A stretch of DNA of 64,000 bases from assembly GCA_004194705.1 (NCBI GenBank), contig SADC01000020.1:310001-374000 (forward strand). Reading direction: 5' to 3'. The DNA is from Ditylenchus dipsaci. Its lineage: Eukaryota; Nematoda; Chromadorea; Rhabditida; Anguinidae. The notes under the pieces are model-generated. The model was not told the DNA's origin, did not search any database, and saw only the letters and a list, made by a program, of their open reading frames with translations. Positions 22,008 through 31,856 of the stretch are shown here, one piece after another; the stretch's first letter is position 1, and each line of letters begins with the position of its first letter. Both the position numbers and the translations under genes were made by a program.

Positions 22008-22013
22008 AATAAA
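22008..22013 (+). terminator. Poly(A) signal of the F-box-like/LRR gene
   Basis: AATAAA lies 20 bp after the stop codon in an AT-rich 3' region. Confidence 0.6.
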
Positions 22014-22169
22014 TCATTTTCGTTCTAACTAACTTTGGCCGTTTTTAATTACCCAAATAAAAAGTTTCCTAGTTTTATCCACCTCTAATCTGGCCTGATC
22101 CGGCCTTATCCCGACTTCAGATCTGGTTTGATCCGCTTTTGATCAAGCACGTTCTAACCATACTTTCAC

Positions 22170-22260
22170 GCAACGCTGGCGCGCCGACGGGTAAAATCGG
22201 CTTTCTTAAAGCGCCGGCAGCGCAATTTTTTTTGAAGCGCCGGCGCTCATAAAAGTGGAA
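22170..22260. repeat. GCGCCGGC-rich tract
   Basis: Short island of GCGCCGGCAGCGC-type words, the fourth of five such islands in the window. Confidence 0.45.
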
Positions 22261-22302
22261 AAACTATGTGATTCTAGAAGTTCACAGAATCCAATATACA
22301 GT

Positions 22303-24213
22303 ACAGTCAACCCCCGACATAGTGACACCTCGCTATAGGAACACCCTTGCTATAGTGACACCTTGCAGAAGATTTGACTAGTTTTGACTAAAATGCTTTA
22401 GATTGTACCCCGGCTATAGTGATACTCTCGCCAGGCCGGTCTCAACTGATAAAAATACCCTCGATGTAGTAACACATGTCAAGTTTTTTTAGTTTATTAA
22501 AGGACCATGAAACTTGATAAGCACAGCGATTTGCGAAATTTGAATTTGCGTGGGACCACACTAATTTTGTGGCTCTCTCCTGTTATATCCAAAACTGTTA
22601 CATCTAAAAATGGTTCTAGTTTTATCAGGTTCTCGCCAAAAGTTCCAGCAAGGTTTTAGCCTTTTAAGTTCAATTTATTTATGATACAATACTTCAGGCT
22701 TTCCCTCTAATACTATATGGAAAATAACAAAATTTAAAATGAAAAGCTAGAACCGTGCTAGAACTTTTGGCGAGAACCAGATAAAACTAGAACCATTTTT
22801 AGATGTAACAGTTTTGGATATAACAGGAGAGAGCCAATTTTGTCAATTATATTTTCTGCTTGTCTTTCGTTTGCATTTAAAATGCTTTCAAAATGTAGAA
22901 CCATCTACAGGGTGTGTCAGAATTACGCGCACATTGCTCTTTCTGTCTTAATTTTTTCATATGTTATCAATTTTAATTGCATTTATGCTGTCTGCATGGT
23001 ATATCTCTTCCTTTTAATGCTTTTTACGTTTAGATCATGGCTAATATCAAGAATCAAGAGCAAGCAAACCGACTTTGTGTGAAGCATTTCAAACTTGGTC
23101 TAGAAGAGATGTTCCGAATAATCGACAGTGGGCGTTCCTAAAGGTTTTAATTTTTGTCTCAATTTATCCTTTTTTCTTATTGTTTATTGTTGTACGAATA
23201 AATGTGAATGGGAAGTCTGTGTCATTGATTATTATAAACCCGTAATTCTGGAGATTTCCTCGGGTTAGGGTCCCGAAAACGGAAATCAACCGGGCAAGGA
23301 GCTACCTCGCCAAATTTTTCAAAAAAATGCGCGTAATTCTGACACAGCCTGTACTAGTCGAGCCCAACGTTGCTTGAACATGCCAGATCGGACGACCTAG
23401 CCTACTTCCACTGCACCATAACCACTTATATCAGTCGGTGTTAAAGTTGAATCATAAATAGAATTCAAATGTTTAATGCACTCAAAAAAAATTTATTCAA
23501 AAACATTATGGACAAAATTAGGGTGGTCCCGCGCGAATTCGAATTCCGCAAATTGCTGTGCTTATCAAGTTTCATGGTCCTTTAAAGTTGCAACTTCAAG
23601 TGAAATTTTTTTTAAAACGAGTTTAAAGCTCCCGTGAATTTCTTCCATATTAATTACGTGGTTTTTTATTTGTTTCCGTTGCCAATATTCAACCCAATGA
23701 TTTATATAATGCTGAACAACTGTAGTACAGTTCAAAACTGTTATACAGTTGTGAATAATTTTTGCAATTGTAGTGCAGTTTCTCGGAATTATTCACATGA
23801 CTGGTTTGATAAAATTTATTGATTTCGGTTTTCTCTCAGGAAACACTATTGTTTCGCTATTTAGGCCCGCAAATCTCAATTAATAGCCTGAAAAATGTGT
23901 ACGTTAATTCCAGAGTTGCGAGTCTAAATGGTGAATTTATAGTGTTTCCTTGACCAACCTTCGACCAGTAAAAACTATATGTTTTAGATTACACTGACGC
24001 ATCAGAGCTGTCAAAAGACTCAAAGAATTGGGTTAAAAGGTGTTAGACTCTAGACGGTATAAGCTTTTGGTTTATGCATAAAATCGACAGTTGACGTATT
24101 ACCATTTGCGAAACCGTCGATATAGTGACACTTTTCAAGAAATTTTTGAAAACCCTGGCTATAGTGACACCCCAAGGCCGGTCCCGAGGTGTCACTATAG
24201 CGGGGTTGACTGT
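22303..24213. mobile_element. Nest of at least four inverted-repeat elements
   Basis: The outer ends are CAGTCAACCCCCGACATAGTG and TCACTATAGCGGGGTTGACTG. Inside lies 22498-23587 (AAAGGACCATGAAACTTGAT mirrored). That in turn encloses a 266 bp palindrome (22569-22834, GGCTCTCTCCTGTTATATCC mirrored) and a TACAGGGTGTGTC element (22908-23353). A further palindrome lies at 23837-23953 (AGGAAACACTAT mirrored). The ATG frame 23036-23140, inside the TACAGGG element, may be a transposase scrap. Confidence 0.6.
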
Positions 24214-24964
24214 AGTTCTGTTATCCGGTACTTATAGAGTTCCCCCCCCATACTCGGATTTTCGAAAAGTGACCCATTATCACCAGCCGAACTCATTTTT
24301 CGGCTAACCACGATAAGAGAGGCATTTGTAGCATTTGAAAATGTTTGAACTTTGCCGAAAAAATTGCCTTAAGATTTGGTGGTGTAAAAGAATAACTTGA
24401 TGGGGTAAAACAATTCGAGCCAAAGTTAACATACTTATTTTTCGACACTATGTTAACACTTATAGCTCTCTTATTTTATTTCTGATCTTGTACCTTACAA
24501 TACCTTACAATTTACAATGCACTAAATATTGGTTTGGTCAAAAATTATCCGGGATATTTTATTAAGACTTATATTTTATCAATGTTGCAATCATATCTAT
24601 TCTCTTTTCATACCATTTTTTAGCTCTGCATCTCCTCTTTCAAATGGCATATTAATCTTAGCTTGATTATTTTGGATAAGTCGACATTTGGCTCCAAACA
24701 CTTGTCAGGTCATTTTGAGAAATTGACCAGCGTTTTCATTACTTTAACTGGTCAAAATTTCAATTCTGGATTATACCACCTAGTAACATCTTACAATTAA
24801 GTTGTAGCGCAGCTCAAGAGCTACAAAATCCACGTTACAGAATAGTTTTTAAAAATCTGAGTGTTGAGATATGGCTTTTTGGAAAAAATAGACATCTGAA
24901 AAAATGCAAGAAATCTGAAAAAATTGGAATAACTTGGATTTTGGCCATTTTTTCAGAAAGTCTA
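24214..24964. other. Intergenic DNA with one arm of the 12.5 kb palindrome family
   Basis: The sequence 24625-24960 matches the left arm of the palindrome at 12517-13305 (CTCCTCTTTCAAATGGCATA, GTAGCGCAGCTCAAGAGCTAC) without its partner arm. The remainder is AT-rich, with no gene. Confidence 0.5.
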
Positions 24965-25643
24965 TTTTTTAAGCCCTAGAACTGCCATTTTGTTAAAAAA
25001 AAAAACGTGAAGCTTTTGGCAATTGGAATTCAAGCTGCATCTATTTTTTAAATTCTTGAAAAATTCGACAAGTTATCAACAAAGGTTTATTCAAGGAACA
25101 ACAGCTTTTTCTTCCATTCACACTTCCATCCACATTTCTTCCATTTCTTTCAATTCAAATTTTAATGCAAAACTGCCAATCCACCTACTAAGAAACAGCT
25201 CGTTCAAAAAATTACGAACCTGCAATCCCCAATGAGCTGGAGCACCATCTTGCATAAAAACAAGTTGTTCGAAATTTGGCCATTGTCAAAGAGCCGGAAT
25301 TGCTTGATTTTGGAGCATTGTCAAATATCGAGGAGCATTAACATTTCCTTCAAAGAAAAATGGCCCAACGACACCATATTTACCAATACCCGCCCACACA
25401 CTCACCTTTGGAGAGTGAAGAGGTGTGAAGACATTGCTAAGATATCACAAAGAATTAAATTTGATAAATTTAAAAAATAGATGCAGCTTGAGTTCCAATT
25501 GCCAAAAGCTCTACGTTCTTTTTTAAACGAAATGGCAGTTCTAGGGCTTTCGAATGGGTGGTCGAACACAAAATTTGAGCCTTTCAATAAAAAGTTATTG
25601 GGCAAAATAAATGTGGGAGAAAAAGTTTGATCACCCTGTACTA
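24965..25643 (-). pseudogene. Tc1/mariner-superfamily transposase relic in an inverted-repeat element
   Basis: On the minus strand at about 25425-25100 the translation reads SVWAGIGKYGVVGPFFFEG, then after one in-frame TGA FMQDGAPAHWGLQVRNFL. This matches the catalytic core of Tc1/mariner-type transposases, including the second catalytic aspartate in QDGAPAH. The N- and C-terminal parts are missing. Inverted flanks (about 24965-25055 and 25475-25545, GCATCTATTTTTTAAATTC side) enclose it, and CACCCTGTA at 25632-25640 is a mariner-style end. Confidence 0.6.
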
Positions 25644-25689
25644 TTGTACCCTTTATATATTGTACTGTGCGGTACAGCACGCCAAACTG

Positions 25690-26028
25690 TATGTGTAGGG
25701 GTAGGGTTTGTTTAATTTCAAGTGTAGGTGTACGGGCACGTTCACGTTTAATTTTACGTGTACATGTAGGTGTATGATACCATATTTATTCCAATAGAAA
25801 GCCATGGCCTTCTATTTTTTAACCTCCAAAAATATTTTTGGCTCTGTGTTAAAAATACAATAAAACATAGTTTAGCACCCTAGTTTTGGCCTTAAGGGTG
25901 GCCTTCTATCAGAGACTGGCCTTCAATTAGAATAAATACGGTATGGTTTATTGTCAAATGTACGTGTAGGGAACTTTCCAAGTGTACGCATACTGTATGG
26001 TATGTGTAGGTGTAGGGTTACTTTCGGG
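25690..26028. repeat. GTGTAGGTGTAGGG degenerate minisatellite split by a CCGTATTT-type element
   Basis: G-rich units (GTGTAGGGGTAGGG, ACGTGTAGGG) occupy 25690-25775 and 25955-26028. Between them an element begins TACCATATTTATTCC and ends AATAAATACGGTA, with GGCCTTC/GAAGGCC-like inner boxes. The element appears to have landed inside the array. Confidence 0.5.
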
Positions 26029-26137
26029 AACACTGATTGGCGCTTGTCTGAGTGACAAGTTTGAGTTTTAAAATTGCACTTCGTTTTGTATGTGCATAAT
26101 AAAAAACATGCTTTTACGATGATAAAAAAAGATGAAA

Positions 26138-26207
26138 GGTCCTAGTGGGGTCGAACCCACAATCTTTTGGTTCGAAGCCAAACGCGATTCCATTTCGCCA
26201 TAGGACC
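26138..26207 (-). tRNA. tRNA-Arg (anticodon TCG)
   Basis: Reading the minus strand, the acceptor stem GGTCCTA pairs with TAGGACC. The D-arm is GCG...CGC. The anticodon arm TTTGG-CTTCGAA-CCAAA presents TCG, which decodes CGA arginine codons. The T-arm GTGGG-TTCGAC-CCCAC has a loop one base shorter than the canonical seven. A T-run follows the 3' end on the minus strand, as for Pol III termination. No intron. Functional or slightly decayed; the short T-loop is the only oddity. Confidence 0.8.
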
Positions 26208-26282
26208 ACTTATTGGCGTTACATAATGAGAATTATTATTTATTAACTGAAGTTCTGAAATCAAGATTATCTTTGTACTCTT

Positions 26283-26735
26283 CACGGCGTGTCTTAAAAA
26301 TTTTGAACTATTTTAGATATCCTAATGTATTTTTTTTCAAGTGATAAAATTTTGAAACCCAAAAAACTAGTGGAAGCAGGCAAAAGAGAAGGGCTTTCAA
26401 AAGCTGAAAAAAAATACTCTTCATCAAGCCAGAGAGGCTAGGGATAGCTCACAACCTCGCCCAAAAGGCACCTACCCTCAAAGAGGAGTTGACCACACTC
26501 AAACAGCAACTTGTGCAAAAGATTTGCCTAGAAAATCAACTAATTGCAAAAGTCCGACGGAAAAATGGTCTAACTGGAAAATAGCCACCAAAAAATTGAA
26601 ACCATCATATAAAGAAAGTCGACACTCCTAGTTGAAGGCAAAAATATGAGGGCAAAAAGAGAAAAATCGGTTCAAATAAATGAATTCGCGATCTTGATAC
26701 GATTTGGTCATTTTAGTTCTGACACGCCGTGTCTT
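26283..26735 (+). mobile_element. Element with GACACGGCGTGTC ends and a coiled-coil coding relic
   Basis: CACGGCGTGTC at 26283 and GACACGCCGTGTC at about 26721-26733 are inverted, and GAACTATTTTAG/CATTTTAGTTC extends them. Inside, one frame reads TLKEELTTLKQQLVQKICLE then NQLIAKVRRK, a leucine-zipper-like heptad stretch. An upstream frame reads LKPKKLVEAGKREGLSKAEK. The two are in different frames, so the gene is broken. The source family is not recognised. Confidence 0.4.
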
Positions 26736-26821
26736 GTGCTTCATGCGCCTTCTCACAATTGACTCACACTTTTACTGACTGAATGAGTCTAAAACCAGAA
26801 AGCTAATAAGTTTTTCACCTT

Positions 26822-26935
26822 ACCGTATTTCCTCTAATTTAGCCCCGGGGCTAATTTTTTGGATCCCATTCAGAGGGTGGCTAAATTAGAAGGGAGGCTA
26901 AATTAGAAGGGGGTGGCTAAATTTTTTGAGCCTCC
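26822..26935. mobile_element. CCGTATTT-family element, left part
   Basis: TACCGTATTTCCTCTAATTT followed by AGCCCCGGGGCTAA, then repeated GGGAGGCTAAATTAGAA words. The right terminal AAATACGG is absent, so the copy is truncated. Confidence 0.5.
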
Positions 26936-26999
26936 TCCCGGGTGACAAAATTTTGACCAAAATCAACAAGTTTTTTCGGATTTCATAACAACATAAAAT

Positions 27000-27567
27000 G
27001 TACAGGGTGGCGCAAATTTTCGCCGGATTTGTTTTGCTCACATCTTCTTTCATTGATCGTGTCTCGGCGAGACATTTTTTTACATGAAAGAAGACGTTTG
27101 AGGCAATAGGATGATACCTCATTCGCCATTTGTCAGTTTTGTTAACGTGCTTTGCTTACGTGTTTAACTTTGCTTGATTTCATTCCGTGCCATTATTTTA
27201 TTTGGGTGGATGAAAGACCAAGTTTACCAAGACAACTAGCCGATCTCGATACACTGAAGCAAACTATTGTCCGAGCATCTTCCCCTAAAATTTTCCTAAA
27301 AAATGGTACAGCGAGCGACTAACAGCTACGGTCGGCTAATTTAACTATGCATTGATCTCCAAGGAGGAAACATTGATGAAGCTTTCGCAATATTGAACGA
27401 GATTTGTTGTTTTTCATTGTTAAGATCTGTTTTTCTTATGCATGTTTGATGTCATTCGATTGTCCGGAGCGTCCTTTTTCAAATAAAAAAAAGATCCCGC
27501 CTAGACACGATCAATGGAAGAAGATATGAGCTAAACAAATGCCGGCGAAAATTTGCGCCAGCCTGTA
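27000..27567 (+). pseudogene. Mariner/Tc1-like element with C-terminal transposase remnants
   Basis: The ends TACAGGGTGGCGCAAATTTT and its mirror (AAAATTTGCGCCAGCCTGTA) form inverted repeats of about 60 bp. Inside, LFGWMKDQVYQDN and, shifted by one frame, LADLDTLKQTIVRASS match the FFLWGYLK...L..Lk.rI segment near the end of Tc1-class transposases. CIDLQGGNIDEA near 27350 matches their last helix. There are stops and frameshifts throughout. Confidence 0.5.
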
Positions 27568-27714
27568 CTAACAGTTAATGTTAAAGTCTGGGTTTGGAAT
27601 TTTGATATCATCGTCCTATATAGGGATAGATAAACCAATCCAGTCAGTTGGATCAATACACTTGGATCAATCATCCAATTGGACTGATTCAGCCAGCTGA
27701 ACCAATACAGTCGG

Positions 27715-27872
27715 ACCCAATGGGAGCCGCACCTCCGCATCCGCACTCCCGCGCAAATCTTCACTCCCCGGTGCGGACCAGCGTGTACACAATCAGGCGA
27801 CACATTTTTGGAGCCGCACTCCCGCGCTTCTTTCATTCTGAGTGAGGCGATTTTTTTTCGGAGTGCGGGCAT
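27715..27872. repeat. GCATCCGCACTCCCGCGC repeat
   Basis: Repeated GGAGCCGCA, GCATCCGCA and CACTCCCGCGC words. Related GCATCCGC/GCGGATGCGG arrays occur at 39895-40025 and 48135-48300. Confidence 0.45.
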
Positions 27873-28203
27873 CATCGTTTTTTTCATTTTCTTATCTCTT
27901 TCGGCCTCAAATTATTTTTGAGTACAGTTTTGGATCTAATTGAAACTTTTAATTGCACCTCTTCATGCAAGAATCTTTACTCAGAATGTGTTGTGCTATG
28001 TATTGCGGAGAGTGTGGTTTTACGCTTTATTTCACCTTGATATTTTTAGGCTGCCTTCAGAAGAGTCGATTTACCAAAGCTGCTGCAATGGAACCTGTTA
28101 CTACGATGGAACCTGTTGCCACGATGGTATCTGTACTTGCGGGATGGTTTCCAAGGTGATATTATTTGTTGCAGTGTGTTGTTATTAGTGCTTATTTTCG
28201 CAG

Positions 28204-28607
28204 AAAACCAGGAAGCAAGAGGAAGAAGAGCGTGCGAGTCAGCTTATTGCCTGGTGCGAGATGAGCCTCTTCTCTACGACATGTCCAATGCCGACTACAA
28301 GAACAACTCACGCAAGGTGCTTGGTGCTTATTCTGCTCTGCTGCCGCAGTTGAAAGCCAATCCAGATAAGTTCTTCGACTACATGAGAATGAATCCTGAA
28401 GTTTTCGCAACTCTACTGCAGGCTCTCAATGAAAGGTATATTTGTTCGTAATCCAGTCCTTGAATAACTTTGCAAACTTTCAGGTTGACAAAGTACTCGA
28501 TTCGCACTCCGATCTGTGCCGAAGAAAGACTGATGCTCACAATTCGCCATCTGGCCACAGGTGAGAGCTACCGTTCGTTGTCTTTCCAATTTCGAATGGG
28601 TGTATGA
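28204..28607 (+). pseudogene. PIF/Harbinger (HARBI1-like) transposase N-terminal relic
   Basis: Two exons, 28204-28435 and 28484-28607, are joined in phase by a 48 bp GT-AG intron. The product contains NNSRKVLGAYSALLPQLKAN, DKFFDYMRMNPEVFATLLQA and, after the junction, RLMLTIRHLATGESYRSLSF ending FQFRMG. This is the characteristic N-terminal block of HARBI1-type nucleases, before the DDE domain. A TGA at 28605-28607 follows, but shifting frame there restores TVRRIS, so one base is probably missing. The catalytic region is absent; a CCGTATTT-type repeat end takes over by 28840. Confidence 0.65.
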
Positions 28608-28639
28608 CAGTTCGTCGGATATCTCTGATACTTGAAATT

Positions 28640-29544
28640 TTGAGGGCGATTTTGAGATTTTTGGGTACTCAACAAAATCTGAAAAGTGGAATCAGGAGTG
28701 CTGGTGCTAATCAAGAAAACGCAAGAAACAGATTTGCATAATTTTTGCTCTAGGCTGAGATATAAGTTCCATATGGTGGGGGATTATTAGAGAGGGAGGG
28801 TTATTAGAAAGTGGAGGATTAATAGAGAAAATACGGTAACTGAAAAATCCTATTCCAACAGTTGAAAGTTGAAAGTGAAAGTGTTGGAACACTTGAAAGT
28901 GTAAAGTTGAAAGTAGATGGTAAAAATCGGTAGGTGAAGAAGGTAGGTGGTCCGATTTTTTGTGAAAGTTGAAAGTAAAATTTTTTTCGGTTTTAGTCAT
29001 TCCTAAATGCAATTTTTTCGTAGAATCCAAATTTTTGTTATTTTAACCCAATTTCACGGAACAATTGTAATATTTTGACCGTTTTTCAACCTTGAGTAGT
29101 GACAGGGGAATATACCTATGAAGTGGTACCCACGCATCATTATTGTTATCAATTTACCCACAGTACCCTTGTCTTAATCCATTATCAGTAACCATGTGGT
29201 CCCATTTAGGTGATGGTACTACTCTTACCCTAAAACCTGGTGCTCGGAAAGGATGATATCAGCCTAAATTCCGTAAAGATAAAATTTTAGTCAAAGTTGA
29301 AAACAATCTACTTCTTCTAGCATAAAATCCTATGAGGAATTGGGTTTGAAAGGACCAAATTTGAAATTTCATTTATTGAAACCCGCAACCCATGGTGGGT
29401 ACCTAGGATAGGTGGATATCCACCTGAATGGGCGTTAAGCGAATTGATCCGCACCGAATTGATCCACGCCAAATTGTCCATACACGAATTGGTCCACACT
29501 TTTCAAATTCGTGCATTTCATAGAAGTTTGCGGAATTAAATTTT
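28640..29544. other. Repeat ends and GTTGAAAGTGAAA array
   Basis: 28640-28841 is the right half of a CCGTATTT-family element whose body resembles 6840-6930. 28855-28985 is a GTTGAAAGT-type minisatellite that recurs at 32735-32830. No gene is supported in the remainder. Confidence 0.45.
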
Positions 29545-30352
29545 TTAGTTTGAACCAACCAAACCAAGTGGTCGTCCACTTGGATCAAATTTTTTTTCAC
29601 GTTTTTTATGTACCAAAACCTGTTTTCTGGACTAATTTGGGGACGCTGAAGATGGTCTGATAGTCATACTTGGACGAGCGGCGCCGCTGCTTTTTTCAGC
29701 CGCCGCTGCCGCCGCCGCTGATGAACAGTTAATCAACATTTAGTTGCTTTCTCTAATCTATTCCTGTTCTTCTTCTTTATGCATTACTCACATTATTATA
29801 GTAAACAAACATTTGATTGAGTTTCCAAGTGTATTGTCATTAAAATTGTCAATGACTCAAAGTTACGAAATTTAATAATAAATATAGTGAAAATTTTTTT
29901 GAATAAAGTAGTAAATAAGATTTTTTTTACACGCCGCTACCGCCGCCGCTCATTTTTGACCCGCCGCTGCCGCCGCCGCTGTTATTTTTCCCCCGTCGCT
30001 GCCGCTGCTTTTTCGCCCTTCCGCCGCCTTCGCTTTTTCCGCCGTTACCGCTGTTTTTCTGGCAGCCCGCCGCTCGCCGCCGCCGCTCGCCGCCGCCGCT
30101 GCCGCTCTTTTTTTGCGTGTCCAAGTATGCTGATAGTGGTGAAATTTTTTTTAGTATTGGGGTACAATTTATTTAGCAAAACTCGATTTTACCAAAACTC
30201 AAAAAATACCCTACAAAAGGGCATTTTACCACTGTCTAACCATCTTCAGCATGCCCGAGTTAGTCCAGAAAACAGGTTTTGTAACATGAAAAACGTTAAA
30301 AAAATTGCACCAAGTAGACGACCACTTGGTTTGGTTAGTTCAGACTAAAAAA
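29545..30352. mobile_element. Fold-back element with CCAAGTGG arms and a CCGCCGCTG core
   Basis: The left arm holds AACCAAACCAAGTGGTCGTCC and ACTTGGACGAGCGGCGCC. The right arm holds their mirrors, including GTAGACGACCACTTGG. Between them are two blocks of CCGCCGCTG units (29680-29722 and 29932-30110) around AT-rich unique DNA. The Gly/Ser and Arg/Pro-rich open frames here are products of the trinucleotide-like core. Confidence 0.6.
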
Positions 30353-30712
30353 TTTGAATACCCGCAAAAATGTACGAATTTGAGGATTTGAAAATTAAAA
30401 GAGGAAATGAAAGTTGACAGTTAAAGGACCATACTTGTTGATGACGGCTCTAGGTGAATTCATCCTCAACCAATTCATCCTCGGTGAATTCATCCTCCTT
30501 TTTGTCCTGGGCAGAATATGTTTAAAGACCTGATTTTTATATATTAAGAGAGCACCCTCATTTTGTGGGCACCCTCAGAGAGCACCCTTATTGATGTCGG
30601 GACCAAATAAGGGCCAAGAATTGACCACCTAACCAAAATTCCTGGGTATATAACTCCTAGTCAGGTGGGTGTCCACCTGGATAGCCTAAAAATGTAAGCA
30701 AAAAAGGTTTAC

Positions 30713-30762
30713 ACTTAGTGGGACTCGAACTAGTAACCTCGGTGACAGCAAGCCCTCCCAAT
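30713..30762 (-). repeat. tRNA 3'-half remnant
   Basis: On the minus strand a stretch containing AGTTCGAGTCCC, preceded by a possible anticodon arm (GCTTGCTGTCACCGAG), resembles the 3' half of a tRNA. No matching A box or acceptor stem is present upstream, so it is a fragment. Confidence 0.35.
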
Positions 30763-30768
30763 TTATAC

Positions 30769-31198
30769 CAAGTGGTCGTAAACCAGGTGGTCGACCACTT
30801 GGATCAAATTTTTTTTACTTTTTAGAGTTCCAAAAAAAAATTTCTGCACAAATTAGAGCATGCTGAAGATGGTTTGACAGTGGTAAAATCACGTTTTATC
30901 AAGAAATTTTCGATTTATCGCTAACGATTGATTTTGATAAATCAAGAATTACCAATAACTCAAAAATTTATTCATAAAATGTAATTTTACCTCTGTCAAA
31001 CCATCTTCAGCATGCTCGAATTAGCGCAAAAAAATTAATTTGGAACCCGAAAACGTAAAAAATTTTTGATCCAAGTGGTCGACCACTTGGTTTGGTGCAT
31101 GGATTCTCAGGGGTGATGTAGAGGTTGCTAGTGAAAAAAAATGTTTTGGGACGCGAAAACGTAAAAAAAATTCATCCAAGTGGACGACCACTTGGTTC
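30769..31198. mobile_element. Fold-back element with CCAAGTGGTCGACCACTTGG palindromes
   Basis: The left arm from 30769 and right arm to 31096 are inverted; both contain CATGCTGAAGATGG/CCATCTTCAGCATG and CAGTGGTAAAAT. The perfect 20 bp palindrome CCAAGTGGTCGACCACTTGG lies at the right end (31076-31095). A further CCAAGTGGACGACCACTTGG follows at 31160-31180. It is related to 29545-30352 and to a single arm at 42100-42230. Confidence 0.6.
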
Positions 31199-31246
31199 GG
31201 TTTGGTAAATGTTCGTAAATTGAGTGGTTGGTATTATTTGGTATTA

Positions 31247-31434
31247 CAGTCAACTCTCGATACAGTGTACCCTTGATATAGTGTAGATCTCGATATAGTG
31301 TATATTTTTTCAACATCATTTAGTCAGCTCTAAGCCAAACTGACTTACAGCGTACCCTCGATATAGTGTAACCTCGATACAGTGTAGATTTTTTCTGGTC
31401 CCCACCCTACACTGTATCGAGAGTTGACTGTATC
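31247..31434. mobile_element. CAGTC-family element
   Basis: TACAGTCAACTCTCGATACA at the left is mirrored by TGTATCGAGAGTTGACTGTA. Its body is mostly reiterated CTCGATATAGTGTA words, as in 16534-16723. Confidence 0.65.
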
Positions 31435-31539
31435 AAACAATTTTCAGCATAAAATTTTTGGTATGCTAAAATCGGGTTTTTAGTGATTAAGGCCGCACTT
31501 GTGTGATTCAGAGCCATTTTATGGCGTTAAATTCACTTT

Positions 31540-31668
31540 TAGCTGGTTTGAGGTTGTTTTAAGAGGTTTGAGTTGGTTTTGGATGGTTTAAGACCATTCG
31601 GGGTGTTTAAGGTGATTTTAAGTGGTTTGGGGTGGCTTCGGATGGTTTGGGACCATTTGGGGTGAACA
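31540..31668. repeat. GTTTGGGGTGGTTT degenerate array
   Basis: Imperfect tandem units of about 13-20 bp (GGTTTGAGTTGGTTTTGGAT, GGTTTGGGGTGGCTTCGGAT). No other content is visible. Confidence 0.45.
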
Positions 31669-31727
31669 AAACCCTTTCACCTAAGTTTAAAAATTATAAC
31701 AACTATATTTCCTGTCAAGACAAAAAG

Positions 31728-31850
31728 GAGGATGAATTCACCGAGGATGAATTCACCGGAGGATTAATTCGCTAGAGGATGAATTCACCGAGGATGAATT
31801 CACCGAGGATGAATTCACCGAGGATGAATTCACCGAGGATGAATTCACCG
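31728..31850. repeat. 15 bp minisatellite GAGGATGAATTCACC, eight units
   Basis: Eight head-to-tail 15-mers, one strongly diverged (GGAGGATTAATTCGC, 31758). The last five are identical. Inverse units (GGTGAATTCATCCTC) stand at about 30455-30505, so the array lies in one arm of a larger inverted structure. The period is a multiple of three and free of stops in some frames, but no gene context exists. Confidence 0.7.
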
Positions 31851-31856
31851 TCGCCC

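Noticed and set aside
29927..30124. Gly/Ser-rich frame on the minus strand
   Set aside because: It is a direct translation of the CCGCCGCTG repeat.
31728..31850. CRISPR-like array
   Set aside because: The units are head-to-tail with no spacers, so this is a minisatellite; nothing else in the window resembles a CRISPR array, and the organism is a eukaryote.
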